This document shows, one piece after another, positions 35,342-43,754 of a stretch of DNA of 64,000 nt. Under the pieces are notes generated by a model that was not told the DNA's origin, made no database searches, and saw nothing but the letters and a program-made list of their open reading frames with translations. This DNA is from Bordetella petrii (lineage in GTDB: Bacteria > Pseudomonadota > Gammaproteobacteria > Burkholderiales > Burkholderiaceae_B), in NCBI RefSeq assembly GCF_000067205.1, contig NC_010170.1:62001-126000 (forward strand). Direction: 5' to 3'. Each line of letters begins with the position of its first letter. Position 1 is the first letter of the stretch. The translations under genes and the position numbers were made by a program.

Positions 35342-36763
35342 ATGACCCGGCCCGCGTTAGAACTTCGTACCGGTCAACACCTGACGTTGACCCCCCAGCT
35401 GCAACAATCTATACGATTGCTGCAGCTTTCCACGCTGGACCTGCAGGCCGAGATCTCGCAGGCCCTGGCCGACAACCCCATGCTGGAACGCAACGACGAA
35501 CGGTCCGAAGCCGAGGTCGACGCGCCCACCGAGCGCGAAGCCGACATCGACGCCGAGCCCGCACGCGAGGCCGAGACCCGCATCGACGAAATGCCCGGCG
35601 CGGGCGGCGTATACCCCGACGACCGCCCCGACGGGCCCGATACGGCGCGCAGCGATACGCTGCGCGAGCACCTGCTGGCCCAGTTGGGGCTGACCCGGGC
35701 CGGACGGCGCGATGCCGCGCTGGTAAGCCTGCTGATCGACGAACTGGACGAAAACGGCTATCTGGCCTCGCCGCTGGAGGAAATCCTGGAGTGGCTGCCG
35801 CCCGAAGCCGAAGCCGACCTCGACGAGTTGCGCGCGGCCCTGTGCTTGCTGCAGTCGTTCGATCCGCCCGGCATCGGCGCGCGGGACATGGCGGAATGCC
35901 TGGTGTTGCAATTGCGCAACCCCGACCCGTCGCGCCTGCCCGAAGCGGCTGATCCCACCGTGCTGGCCTGCGCGCGCCGGTTGTGCGCCGACCACCTGCC
36001 GCTGCTGGCGGGCGGCAACGCGGCGCGCCTGCGCGACGCCTTGCAATGCGACGACGCTACCGCCCGGGCCGCGCACGCCCTGATCCGCCGGCTTGACCCC
36101 CGCCCCGGTCGCGCCTGGACGGTGCCGGCCGCCGATTACGCGGTGCCGGACGTCATCGTGCGCAAAACCCGGCAAGGCTGGCAGGCAGTGCTGAACAGCG
36201 CCGCGGTGCCGCGCCTGCAGGTCAACACGCTGTATGCGCAACTGCTCGGCAACCAGCGCGAAGCCAGCCATGCGGGCCTGCACGCGCAACTGCAGCAGGC
36301 CCGCTGGATGATCCGCAATGTCGAGCAGCGCTTTGACACCATCCTGCGCGTGGCGCAGGCCATCGTTGCGCACCAGTCGGCGTTTTTCAGCGAAGGTCCG
36401 GCCGCCATGCGGCCGCTCATCTTGAAAGACATTGCCGGCGAGCTGGGGCTGCACGAGTCCACCATTTCCCGCGCCACCACCCAGAAATACATGCTGACGC
36501 CGTTCGGCACGCTGGAACTCAAGCATTTCTTCGGCAGCGGGGTGGCTACCGATGCCGGCGACGTCGCGTCGGCCACGGCCGTGCAGGCGGTCATCCGCCA
36601 GATGGTAGCGGGCGAAGACCGGGCCAAGCCGCTATCCGACAACCAGATCACCCAGCGGCTGGCCGACCAGGGCATCGTGATCGCCCGCCGCACGGTTGCC
36701 AAGTACCGCGAAGCGTTGCGCATCGCGCCCGCCAGCCTGCGCAAGGCGCACGCCGGCCGTTAG
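35342..36763 (+). CDS. rpoN: RNA polymerase sigma-54 factor
   Basis: A 473-aa sigma-54. Region I at the N-terminus (ALELRTGQHLTLTPQLQQSI, then LLQLSTLDLQAEI) contacts activators; region II is acidic (about 50–110, many Asp/Glu); region III holds the core-binding and HTH parts; the RpoN box ARRTVAKYRE lies near 455. I start at MTRPALELRTG; two upstream ATGs (35324, 35312) reach into the divergent gene. The usual companions lptB, hpf and ptsN are absent, so this may be an orphan or second rpoN copy. Confidence 0.95.
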   Translation: MTRPALELRTGQHLTLTPQLQQSIRLLQLSTLDLQAEISQALADNPMLERNDERSEAEVDAPTEREADIDAEPAREAETRIDEMPGAGGVYPDDRPDGPDTARSDTLREHLLAQLGLTRAGRRDAALVSLLIDELDENGYLASPLEEILEWLPPEAEADLDELRAALCLLQSFDPPGIGARDMAECLVLQLRNPDPSRLPEAADPTVLACARRLCADHLPLLAGGNAARLRDALQCDDATARAAHALIRRLDPRPGRAWTVPAADYAVPDVIVRKTRQGWQAVLNSAAVPRLQVNTLYAQLLGNQREASHAGLHAQLQQARWMIRNVEQRFDTILRVAQAIVAHQSAFFSEGPAAMRPLILKDIAGELGLHESTISRATTQKYMLTPFGTLELKHFFGSGVATDAGDVASATAVQAVIRQMVAGEDRAKPLSDNQITQRLADQGIVIARRTVAKYREALRIAPASLRKAHAGR

Positions 36764-36833
36764 CCTCCGGTGTAATTCGTCCCTGTTTTCAAGCGCTTGC
36801 GCGCAGGGCCGCGCACGCCGCCGGCTTGCGTTT

Positions 36834-36863
36834 ATGAGAATAAATCACGATAATTATTCTCAT
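36834..36863. promoter_or_regulatory. Fur box overlapping the bfd start
   Basis: ATGAGAATAA (36834–36843) and TTATTCTCAT (36854–36863) form a perfect 10-bp inverted repeat with an AT-rich centre, a strong match to Fur operators. Its right arm includes the AT of the bfd ATG (36862). Fur-Fe2+ would shut bfd off under iron sufficiency. Confidence 0.88.
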
Positions 36864-37146
36864 GTACATTTGCGTATGTAACGCCATCACCGAACGCCAG
36901 GTCCGCGCCTCTGTGGACGCGGGCGCCACCACGCTGTCGGACTTGCAGTTCGAACTGGGCGTGGCGACGTGCTGCGGCTGCTGCGCCGCCACGGCGCAGG
37001 AATACCTGCCGGGTGGGCGCTGCTCCAGCGTCTGCAACGTGAATTCGGTGGCCATGGACGTCGCCCCGGCCGCCGCCGGCGCCGTCGTCGAAACCGATGC
37101 CCCGGCGGCCAACGGTTTTCCGGTTCGCCTGGTCGCGGCTGCCTGA
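36862..37146 (+). CDS. bfd: Bacterioferritin-associated ferredoxin
   Basis: A 94-aa [2Fe-2S] protein that reduces bacterioferritin to release stored iron. The cysteine set C4, C6 and the C-C-G-C-C run at 37–41 fits the Bfd fold (C4-x-C6...C38-x2-C41); C37 and C40 are extra. The core is about 60 residues, and a 30-residue Ala/Val-rich tail makes it longer than E. coli Bfd. A Fur box overlaps the ATG and no ribosome site precedes it, suggesting leaderless translation. bfr lies 361 bp downstream. Confidence 0.93.
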   Translation: MYICVCNAITERQVRASVDAGATTLSDLQFELGVATCCGCCAATAQEYLPGGRCSSVCNVNSVAMDVAPAAAGAVVETDAPAANGFPVRLVAAA

Positions 37147-37332
37147 GCCGCGCTGCCGCGCCATTTTCTCGTTGTAGTTCGCCAACATCGCCGGGCCGCC
37201 GCCGGCGGCACAATTTACCTATTCATCCGAGGGTCACGGCGCCAGATGTAGCCGCTTGCCGGATGCCATTCGCGAGTGCAGTGCGTCGCAAAGCCAGCCA
37301 TGGCTGAACGCCGGGTGCGGGCCGTCCAACAC

Positions 37333-37355
37333 GCATACTCATTCTCATTCGATTG
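37333..37355. promoter_or_regulatory. Possible Fur box upstream of bfr
   Basis: The minus strand reads AATGAGAATGAGTATGC, two to three Fur hexamers of the GATAAT/ATGAGAAT type. It lies about 155 bp before the bfr start, in the gap after bfd. It is weaker than the bfd site and not a full palindrome. Confidence 0.5.
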
Positions 37356-37507
37356 TCGTTTTCGCGTCGCGATTGCAAAGCCATTTACCAAATGGGGCGC
37401 CACCCTAGCCGCGGCGCCCCATGCGGTGTTAGCCTGCCAGCGTTGCATGCGCGATTTGGGCGCACGCAGGGGCGCGGGCGCCGCGTTCCGGGATCAAGGA
37501 GTTCATC

Positions 37508-37984
37508 ATGAAAGGCGACAAGACGGTCATCCAGTTCCTGAACAAACAACTGACCAATGAACTGACGGCCATCAACCAGTATTTTCTGCATGCCCGCATC
37601 CTGCGGCACTGGGGCCTGCAGAAACTCGGCAAGCACGAATACGAAGAATCCATCGGCGAAATGAAACACGCCGACCGCCTGATCGAGCGCATTCTGATGC
37701 TCGACGGCCTGCCCAACCTGCAAGACCTGCACAAGCTGCTGATAGGCGAAGACGTGCCTGAAATGCTGTCCTGTGACCTGAAGCTCGAGCAAGGCGCGCA
37801 GGCCACCGTAAAAGAAGCCATCGCCCATTGCGAATCGGTGCGCGATTACGTGTCGCGCGACCTCTTCCAGGACATCCTGGACGACACCGAAGAGCACATC
37901 GACTACCTGGAAACCCAGATCGAACTGATCGGCAAGGTCGGCCTGCAGAACTACCTGCAAAGCCAGATGGAAGCCGAAGGCTGA
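37508..37984 (+). CDS. bfr: Bacterioferritin
   Basis: A 158-aa haem-containing ferritin that stores iron in a 24-mer. Ferroxidase ligands E18, E51 and H54 and haem ligand M52 (GEMKHAD) are in place; the second pair lies near 94 (CESVRDY region) and 127–130 (EEHIDYLE). AAGGAG precedes the ATG. The start MKGDKTVIQFLNKQLTNELT is canonical. It forms a functional pair with Bfd upstream; a strong terminator follows. Confidence 0.96.
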   Translation: MKGDKTVIQFLNKQLTNELTAINQYFLHARILRHWGLQKLGKHEYEESIGEMKHADRLIERILMLDGLPNLQDLHKLLIGEDVPEMLSCDLKLEQGAQATVKEAIAHCESVRDYVSRDLFQDILDDTEEHIDYLETQIELIGKVGLQNYLQSQMEAEG

Positions 37985-38024
37985 TCGTCGCGTTCGTGGC
38001 CATTGCCACACAAAAGCCGCACAA

Positions 38025-38051
38025 AAAAAACCCGCCAATGGCGGGTTTTTT
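38025..38051. terminator. Rho-independent terminator after bfr
   Basis: AAAAAACCCGCC, loop AAT and GGCGGG followed by six T form a perfect 6-bp GC stem extended by A:T pairs. Because A- and T-tracts flank it, it can also end the convergent 38.1-kb gene. Confidence 0.93.
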
Positions 38052-38069
38052 CATGTGCGCATCAGCCGG

Positions 38070-38732
38070 CTATTCGGGCCGCCGCGGGCATTCGGCGATG
38101 GTGCCCCAGGCGCGGTTGGGGCCGCAGTACTTGTTGCGGGCATTCCAGGAACACGTGGGGCGCTCGAAAAAGCCCTTGTCGGCGCAGCGTGCCAGCTCTT
38201 GCTGCAGCGCCTGCTTCCAGGCGCCGTTATTGGCCGCCGGCGGCGTGGGCGCGGTGGGCATGGTAACCGGCGGGTTCAGGGCGTAGGCCTGCTGGTTGGG
38301 CGGCGGCGCCGTGGTGGTGGGCGGCAGCGATTGCAGGTCGAGCGTGGTGACGTCGGAAGGGCCCGACGGCAGCGGCACGGGCGATGCCGCGGCGAGCTCG
38401 CGGGCTTCGTCCATGCTGATGTTGTCGCGCGAGATGTGCACCGACGGGTCGGTGGTGGTGTCGAACAACGACACCGTGGACACCGTCCAGCTTTCGCCGC
38501 TGGGCTTGTCGGGTACGCCCAAGGTGCCATCGACGCGCGGCTGGGGCGGTTGCGCCACGTATGGCCTGCCGTTGGCATCCAGTACCGGTTCCTGGGACAC
38601 CAGGCTTTCCTGGCCGGGCGCGGCCGTTGCCTTGGGCGCGTGCGCCACCAGCCAATCGCCCAGTTGGATTCCGCCCCATGCCGCCGCGCCCAGCGCCAGC
38701 AGGAGCGTTGCGAACAATACTCGCCAAGACAT
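38070..38732 (-). CDS. Conserved hypothetical membrane-anchored periplasmic protein
   Basis: A 220-aa protein of unknown function. The N-terminal hydrophobic segment (about 4–24, WRVLFATLLLALGAAAWGGI) is a signal anchor. A long Pro/Thr-rich periplasmic linker follows. The C-terminal 45 residues form a compact Cys module: ARCADKGFFERPTCSWNARN, then KYCGPNRAWGTIAEC, with four cysteines likely in two disulfides. dsbA elsewhere in the window could serve it. Upstream is prfC, 33 bp away on the same strand. Confidence 0.7.
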   Translation of the reverse strand: MSWRVLFATLLLALGAAAWGGIQLGDWLVAHAPKATAAPGQESLVSQEPVLDANGRPYVAQPPQPRVDGTLGVPDKPSGESWTVSTVSLFDTTTDPSVHISRDNISMDEARELAAASPVPLPSGPSDVTTLDLQSLPPTTTAPPPNQQAYALNPPVTMPTAPTPPAANNGAWKQALQQELARCADKGFFERPTCSWNARNKYCGPNRAWGTIAECPRRPE

Positions 38733-38764
38733 TGCTACCCTCTTCTTTGCGGCGACCTGCCCGC

Positions 38765-40372
38765 CTATGCGTGGCTTCCGAAGACCTGGCCGCCATGCTC
38801 GCGCATGGCGTGGAATTTCACATCCGGATACAGGTCTTCTGCCACGCGCAGTTGCGCAGGCGAACCAATCAAAAAAGCCGCCGCATCTACGACATCATAG
38901 GCGATGTGTGCCGCGTTGGCATCCATGAACTTGCGCAGCGCGCGCGGGTTCTCGGAGGTGATCCAGCGGGCCATGGTGTAGCGCGACGGCAACATCCGTG
39001 CTTCGACCCCATATTCGGTTTTCAGGCGGTGCGCCACGACTTCGAACTGCAGCTGCCCGACCGCGCCCAGCAGCAGCGTGCCGCCGGCCGCTTCGGGGCG
39101 GAAAACCTGGATGGCGCCTTCTTCGCCCAATTGCGTCAGGCCGATGCGCAACTGCTTGGTGCGCAGAGGATCTTTGACTTCGACGGCCTGGAAGAGTTCA
39201 GGGGCGAAGAACGGCAGCCCGGTGAAGCGCAGGCTTTCGCCTTCGGTCAGCACGTCGCCCAGCTGCAGCACGCCGTGGTTGGGAATGCCGATGACGTCGC
39301 CCGCATAGGCTTCGTCGAGCAATTCGCGGCGTTGCGACAGGAACGACACTACGTTGTTGGGCCGCATTTCCTTGTTGGTGCGGGCTACCTTCAGGCGCAT
39401 GCCGCGCTCGAAGCGGCCCGAGCTGACACGCACGAACGCCACGCGGTCGCGGTGGGCCGGGTCCATGTTGGCCTGCACCTTGAACACCACCCCGGTGAAC
39501 TTGGGTTCCTGCGGCTCGACCAGGCGTTCGAGCGCCTGGCGCGGGCCCGGGGGCGGCGCCTGTTCCACCAGGGCGTCCAGCACTTCCTGCACGCCGAAGT
39601 TGTTGATGGCCGAGCCGAAGAACACCGGCGTCTGCCGGCCGGCCAGGAAGGCCTCGCGGTCGAAGGCCGGGGCGGCCTCCTGGATGAGCTCGATTTCGCC
39701 GTTGGCCTGCTCGAAGGCCGAGCCGAAGCGGCTGGCGATTTCGGGATTGTCCAGGCCGTCGATGATGTCGTCGTCGTCGGAGCGGCGTTCCTGCCCCGGG
39801 CGGAACACGCGCATGCGGTCGCGGCGGATGTCGAACACGCCGCCGAACGATTTGCCCATGCCCACGGGCCATGAGAACGGCACCGCGTCCATGCCCAGGT
39901 GGCCTTCGATCTCGGACAACAGGTCGAGCGGTTCGCGCACTTCGCGGTCCATCTTGTTGATGAACGTGATGATGGGCGTGTTGCGCGCGCGGCAGACCTG
40001 CAACAGGCGGATGGTCTGCGGCTCGACGCCGTTGGCCGCGTCGATGACCATCAGCGCGGCGTCCACGGCGGTAAGCACGCGATACGTGTCTTCGGAGAAG
40101 TCCTGGTGGCCCGGGGTATCGAGCAGGTTGATGACGCAGTCGCGGTATTCCATCTGCATCACCGACGAGGCCACCGAAATGCCGCGTTGCTTTTCGATTT
40201 CCATCCAGTCGGACGAGGCGTGGCGCGACGCTTTGCGCGCCTTGACGCTGCCGGCGATCTGGATGGCGCCCGCGAACAGCAGCAGCTTTTCGGTAAGCGT
40301 GGTCTTGCCGGCGTCGGGGTGGGAAATGATGGCGAACGTGCGTCGCCGGGCGACTTCTTGGGAAATATTCAT
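38765..40372 (-). CDS. prfC: Peptide chain release factor 3
   Basis: A 535-aa translational GTPase that recycles RF1/RF2 from ribosomes after termination. The G domain has SHPDAGKTTLTEKLL (G1, near 18), the switch block KARKASRHASSDWMEIEKQR, DTPGHQDFSEDT (G3) and NKMD (G4). Domain II and the C-terminal RF3 domain (PEAAGGTLLLGAVGQLQFEV) are complete. The IAE-type switch and length separate it from EF-G. It stands alone. Confidence 0.96.
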   Translation of the reverse strand: MNISQEVARRRTFAIISHPDAGKTTLTEKLLLFAGAIQIAGSVKARKASRHASSDWMEIEKQRGISVASSVMQMEYRDCVINLLDTPGHQDFSEDTYRVLTAVDAALMVIDAANGVEPQTIRLLQVCRARNTPIITFINKMDREVREPLDLLSEIEGHLGMDAVPFSWPVGMGKSFGGVFDIRRDRMRVFRPGQERRSDDDDIIDGLDNPEIASRFGSAFEQANGEIELIQEAAPAFDREAFLAGRQTPVFFGSAINNFGVQEVLDALVEQAPPPGPRQALERLVEPQEPKFTGVVFKVQANMDPAHRDRVAFVRVSSGRFERGMRLKVARTNKEMRPNNVVSFLSQRRELLDEAYAGDVIGIPNHGVLQLGDVLTEGESLRFTGLPFFAPELFQAVEVKDPLRTKQLRIGLTQLGEEGAIQVFRPEAAGGTLLLGAVGQLQFEVVAHRLKTEYGVEARMLPSRYTMARWITSENPRALRKFMDANAAHIAYDVVDAAAFLIGSPAQLRVAEDLYPDVKFHAMREHGGQVFGSHA

Positions 40373-40421
40373 GGTTGATGCGATTTTACCGGCGCGCGCC
40401 CGCGCACCGGCATCGAAGCCA

Positions 40422-41051
40422 TTACGCCTGGCGGCGGAAGGTGGCCAGGAAAACGCCCGCCACGATGAACAGCGAGCCGAAAATGCGGTTCATCCAGCGG
40501 ATGTGCCGGGCGTCGCGCAGTAGCCGCAGCACCTTGGCGGCCAGCAGTGTATACACGCCCATGGCGACCATGTCGGTGAACACCAGGGTGCCCGCCAGCG
40601 CGGCGTATTGCGGCGTGAGCGCATGGGCCGTATCGACGAACTGCGGCACGACCGCCAGCAGGAACACCGTGCCCTTGGGGTTCATGACGTTGACCAGCAC
40701 GCCGCGCACCACCAGTTCGCGCACCGAGAAGCGGGCGGGGTCGCCGGTATCGACGGCCACGGGCGCCGCGTCGGTGCGGATCTGGCGCACGCCCAGGTAC
40801 ACCAGGTAGGCCACGCCCAGGTACTTGACCACCGAGAAGGCGATCTCGGAGGTGGCCAGCACGGCGCCCAGCCCCACCGCCACGATCACAAACTGGACCA
40901 GGATGCCCATGATCAGGCCGGCCGTGTTCCAGTAGCCGCGCGCGAAACCGTACTTCAGCCCCGAGGTCATGGCCGAAATGGCGCCCGCCCCCGGTGAGAA
41001 AGAGATGGCCCAGGAGGCCACGAAAAAGGTCAGCCAGGTCGAGAGCGTCAT
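40422..41051 (-). CDS. LysE/RhtB-family exporter
   Basis: A 209-aa six-helix exporter. Helix 1 carries SFSPGAGAISAMTSGLKYGF, a close variant of the SPGP motif. NVMNPKGTVFLLAVVPQFVD mid-protein is the NPK block of RhtB-type homoserine/threonine exporters. It is closer to RhtB than the 14.7-kb exporter, but the substrate is not certain. It lies 49 bp upstream of prfC on the same strand. Confidence 0.92.
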   Translation of the reverse strand: MTLSTWLTFFVASWAISFSPGAGAISAMTSGLKYGFARGYWNTAGLIMGILVQFVIVAVGLGAVLATSEIAFSVVKYLGVAYLVYLGVRQIRTDAAPVAVDTGDPARFSVRELVVRGVLVNVMNPKGTVFLLAVVPQFVDTAHALTPQYAALAGTLVFTDMVAMGVYTLLAAKVLRLLRDARHIRWMNRIFGSLFIVAGVFLATFRRQA

Positions 41052-41102
41052 ACGGGTTTCCTGTGGCGGCGGGCCGCCGGTGCGTGGGACAGGATACGGA
41101 TA

Positions 41103-42574
41103 TTACTTGCCCAGCAGTGCCGCGCGCGGTGCCCCCGTGCGATGGCCGGCCGGCCGCCCGCTTTCCGCCTGGCGCGGGGCCTGCGGCGCAGTGCGGTTGT
41201 CGGCCCGGTGGCCGCCGCCGGAAGGACGGTCGCCGCGCGGAGCCGGCGCCTGGCGCTGGCCGCCCGGGCGGCCCTGGGCGGCGGCGCGGCCGCCATTGCC
41301 CTGGCGGGGCGCCTGGCCGGGCCGGCCGGCGCGGTCGCCGCCGTTGCCGCGCGCGCCCTGGCGGCGCGGCTGACGGTTGTCTTCGTCGCGTTCCTGGCGC
41401 TCGTAGGCCGCGGCGCTGCTGCCGGCCGGCGGCGTCCAGCCCTGCACGGGCAGGCGTTCGATGGTCTTGCCGATCAGGCGCTCGATGCCCTTGAGCAGCT
41501 TGATTTCGCTGTTGTCGACCAGCGACACGGCCGCGCCCGTGGCGCCCGCGCGGCCGGTGCGGCCGATGCGGTGGACGTAGTCTTCGGGCACGTTGGGCAG
41601 TTCGAAGTTCACCACCTGCGGCAGCTGGTCGATGTCGAGTCCGCGCGCGGCGATGTCGGTGGCCACCAGCACGGCCACGTTGCCGTCCTTGAAGCCCGAC
41701 AGGCGCGGGTGCGCGCCGCCTGGCTCTTGTTGCCGTGGATCGCCGCGGCGCTCAGGCCGTCTTTCACCAGCTTCTCGGCCAGGCGGTTGGCGCCGTGCTT
41801 GGTGCGCGTGAACACCAGCACCTGGTGCCAGCCGCTTTCGCGGATGATGTGGCTGATGAGGTCGCGCTTGTGGTGCTGCTCGACCAGGTGCACGGTTTGC
41901 GTGACCAGTTCGGTGGCGGTGTTGCGCGGGGTAACCGACACTTCGCCCGGGTTGTTCAGCACGCCGCGCGCCAGGCTGCGGATTTCATCGGAGAACGTGG
42001 CCGAGAACAGCAGGTTCTGGCGCTGCTTGGGCAGCAGGGCCAGCACTTTGCGAATATCGCGGATGAAGCCCATGTCGAGCATGCGGTCGGCTTCGTCCAG
42101 CACCAGGATCTCGACGCCGGACAGGTCGACGGTTTTCTGGCCGCAGTGGTCCAGCAGGCGGCCGGGCGTGGCCACCAGGATATCCAGCGGCTTTTTCAGC
42201 GCGCTGATCTGCGGATTGATGTTGACCCCGCCGAACATCACCATCGAGGTCAGCGGGGTATGCTTGCCGTAGGTGCGCACCGATTCGGCGACCTGGGCGG
42301 TCAGTTCGCGGGTCGGAGTCAGGATCAGGCAGCGCGGGCGGCCGGGCTTTTTCAGCGCGGGCTTTTGCTGCATCAGCAGGTGCAGGATGGGCAGCGTGAA
42401 GCCGGCGGTCTTGCCGGTCCCGGTCTGGGCGGCGGCAAGCAGGTCGCCGCCTTTCAGCACTTGCGGGATGGCCTGGGCCTGAATGGGGGTGGGCGCGGTG
42501 TAGCCGGTTTCGGCGATGGCACGCAAAAGGGGATCGGCCAGACCGAGGTCGGCGAAAGAAACAGTGGCAGTCAA
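41103..42574 (-). pseudogene. rhlE: DEAD-box RNA helicase with internal frameshift
   Basis: A RhlE-type helicase split into two frames. The 5' part (from a TTG start at 42574 with GGAG upstream) encodes the Q motif, AAAQTGTGKT, PTRELTAQV, LDEADRMLDMGF, LLFSATF and VFTRTKHGANRLAEKL. Just after IHGNKSQAARTRA (about 41703) the frame is lost, while the next frame resumes exactly with VLVATDIAARGLDI and HRIGRTGRAG, then an Arg/Gly-rich tail. A single missing base in a run of C (minus strand) explains it. Either a real inactivating deletion or a sequencing error; motif content is otherwise intact. Confidence 0.88.
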
Positions 42575-42793
42575 AACAACTCCAGCGGCAGCCTGTCGCT
42601 CAAGTTGAGAGACTCCAATCCAGGCGGTCGAATGAGGAGAAAAGGAAGGCTCGCGCAATTGCGCGAAGGCCGGGCGTGGCGGCTAGGCGCCAGCGTATGT
42701 GTGCCGATTGGCTAGACACACCGGGGGGCATTGTAGCCTAAGCGCATGGTTATGCACGCGGTGGGTGTGGGGCAGGCTCGGTTTCTTGCGGCG

Positions 42794-42924
42794 CCCCGCG
42801 CCGTCCGCTCAGGCGAGGGCGGCGCCCGTCCGTCGGGCTCGGGCGCATCCAGGCGCCCGAGGCCTGCTGCGCAGGCTGCCCCGCCGGCCAACGCGCCGCC
42901 CTTGCCTGAGCGGACGACGCGGGG
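42794..42924. repeat. Large inverted repeat, 32-bp arms
   Basis: Arms at 42794–42825 and 42893–42924 are 30/32 complementary and contain CGTCCGCTCAGGC and its inverse. The 67-bp interior holds two smaller hairpins (GGGCGC/GCGCCC and GCCTGCTGCGCAGGC). It lies in the 553-bp gap between divergent rhlE and lemA. No ORF is plausible. It could be a MITE-like element, an RNA structure or a cruciform; I see no target duplication. Confidence 0.85.
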
Positions 42925-43127
42925 CTGTGTCAATGCGAATTCGGCGCGCTGTATTCAAGGCGAATTTGGATCGCTGTAGCCGGGACCGGGTTGTCGTGTC
43001 ACGTAACAATAAATAGATGGCGTTACACGGTGGCCTGGGCAAACTGGGGGGTGACCTGCTGTAATGGCGGCACCTCGCGCGTCGCCCGCTGGGGCGCGAC
43101 GCATGTACCGGAAAGGAATACGACATC

Positions 43128-43754
43128 ATGAGAATATCCCGCTGGCTGGGTCTTTCCCTGATCGCGCTGGCCGCCGCCGTACTGTCGGGTTGCGGCTACA
43201 ACAGCATCCAGGCGGCCGACGAGCAGGTCAAGGCGGCCTGGTCGGAAGTGTTGAACCAGTATCAGCGGCGCGCCGACCTGGTGCCCCAGCTGGTGAAATC
43301 GGTTGACGCCTACATGACGCACGAGCGCGAGGTGCTCACGCAAGTGACCGAGGCGCGCAGCAAAGTGGGCAGCGTGCAGATCACCGCCGACCAGCTGGAT
43401 GACCCGGCCGCCGTGCAGCGCTTCCAGCAGGCGCAGGGCCAGCTTACCTCGGCGCTGTCGCGGCTGATTGCCGTGTCCGAGAACTACCCGCAGCTCAAGG
43501 CCGACGGCCTGTTCCGCGACCTGCAGGCGCAGCTGGAAGGCACCGAGAACCGCATTTCGGTGGCGCGCGGCCGCTACGTGCAGTCGGTGCAGGCGTACAA
43601 CGTGCTGGTGCGCCAGTTTCCCGGCGTAATTACGGCCAAGATCTTCGGTTATGCGCCCAAGGCCAACTTCGGCGTGGACGACGAGGCAGCCATTTCCCGG
43701 CCGCCGGAAATCCGCTTCAGCAATGATGCCAGCGCGCCCAAACCGGCCCAATAA
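43128..43754 (+). CDS. lemA: LemA-family lipoprotein
   Basis: A 208-aa protein. A signal peptide with lipobox LSGC puts the lipid on C22. The mature LemA domain is a four-helix bundle (EQVKAAWSEVLNQYQRRADL, VLTQVTEARSKVGSVQ, YPQLKADGLFRDLQAQLEGT). A ribosome site AAGGAA precedes it. The function of LemA is unclear, and it often pairs with TPM-domain membrane proteins, as here: the next gene overlaps its end by 32 nt. Confidence 0.94.
   Translation: MRISRWLGLSLIALAAAVLSGCGYNSIQAADEQVKAAWSEVLNQYQRRADLVPQLVKSVDAYMTHEREVLTQVTEARSKVGSVQITADQLDDPAAVQRFQQAQGQLTSALSRLIAVSENYPQLKADGLFRDLQAQLEGTENRISVARGRYVQSVQAYNVLVRQFPGVITAKIFGYAPKANFGVDDEAAISRPPEIRFSNDASAPKPAQ

Noticed and set aside
40422..41051. 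The two LysE-type exporters as a recent duplication
   Set aside because: Their motifs differ (TPGPDN versus SPGAGA) and the sequences have diverged widely; they belong to different subgroups.
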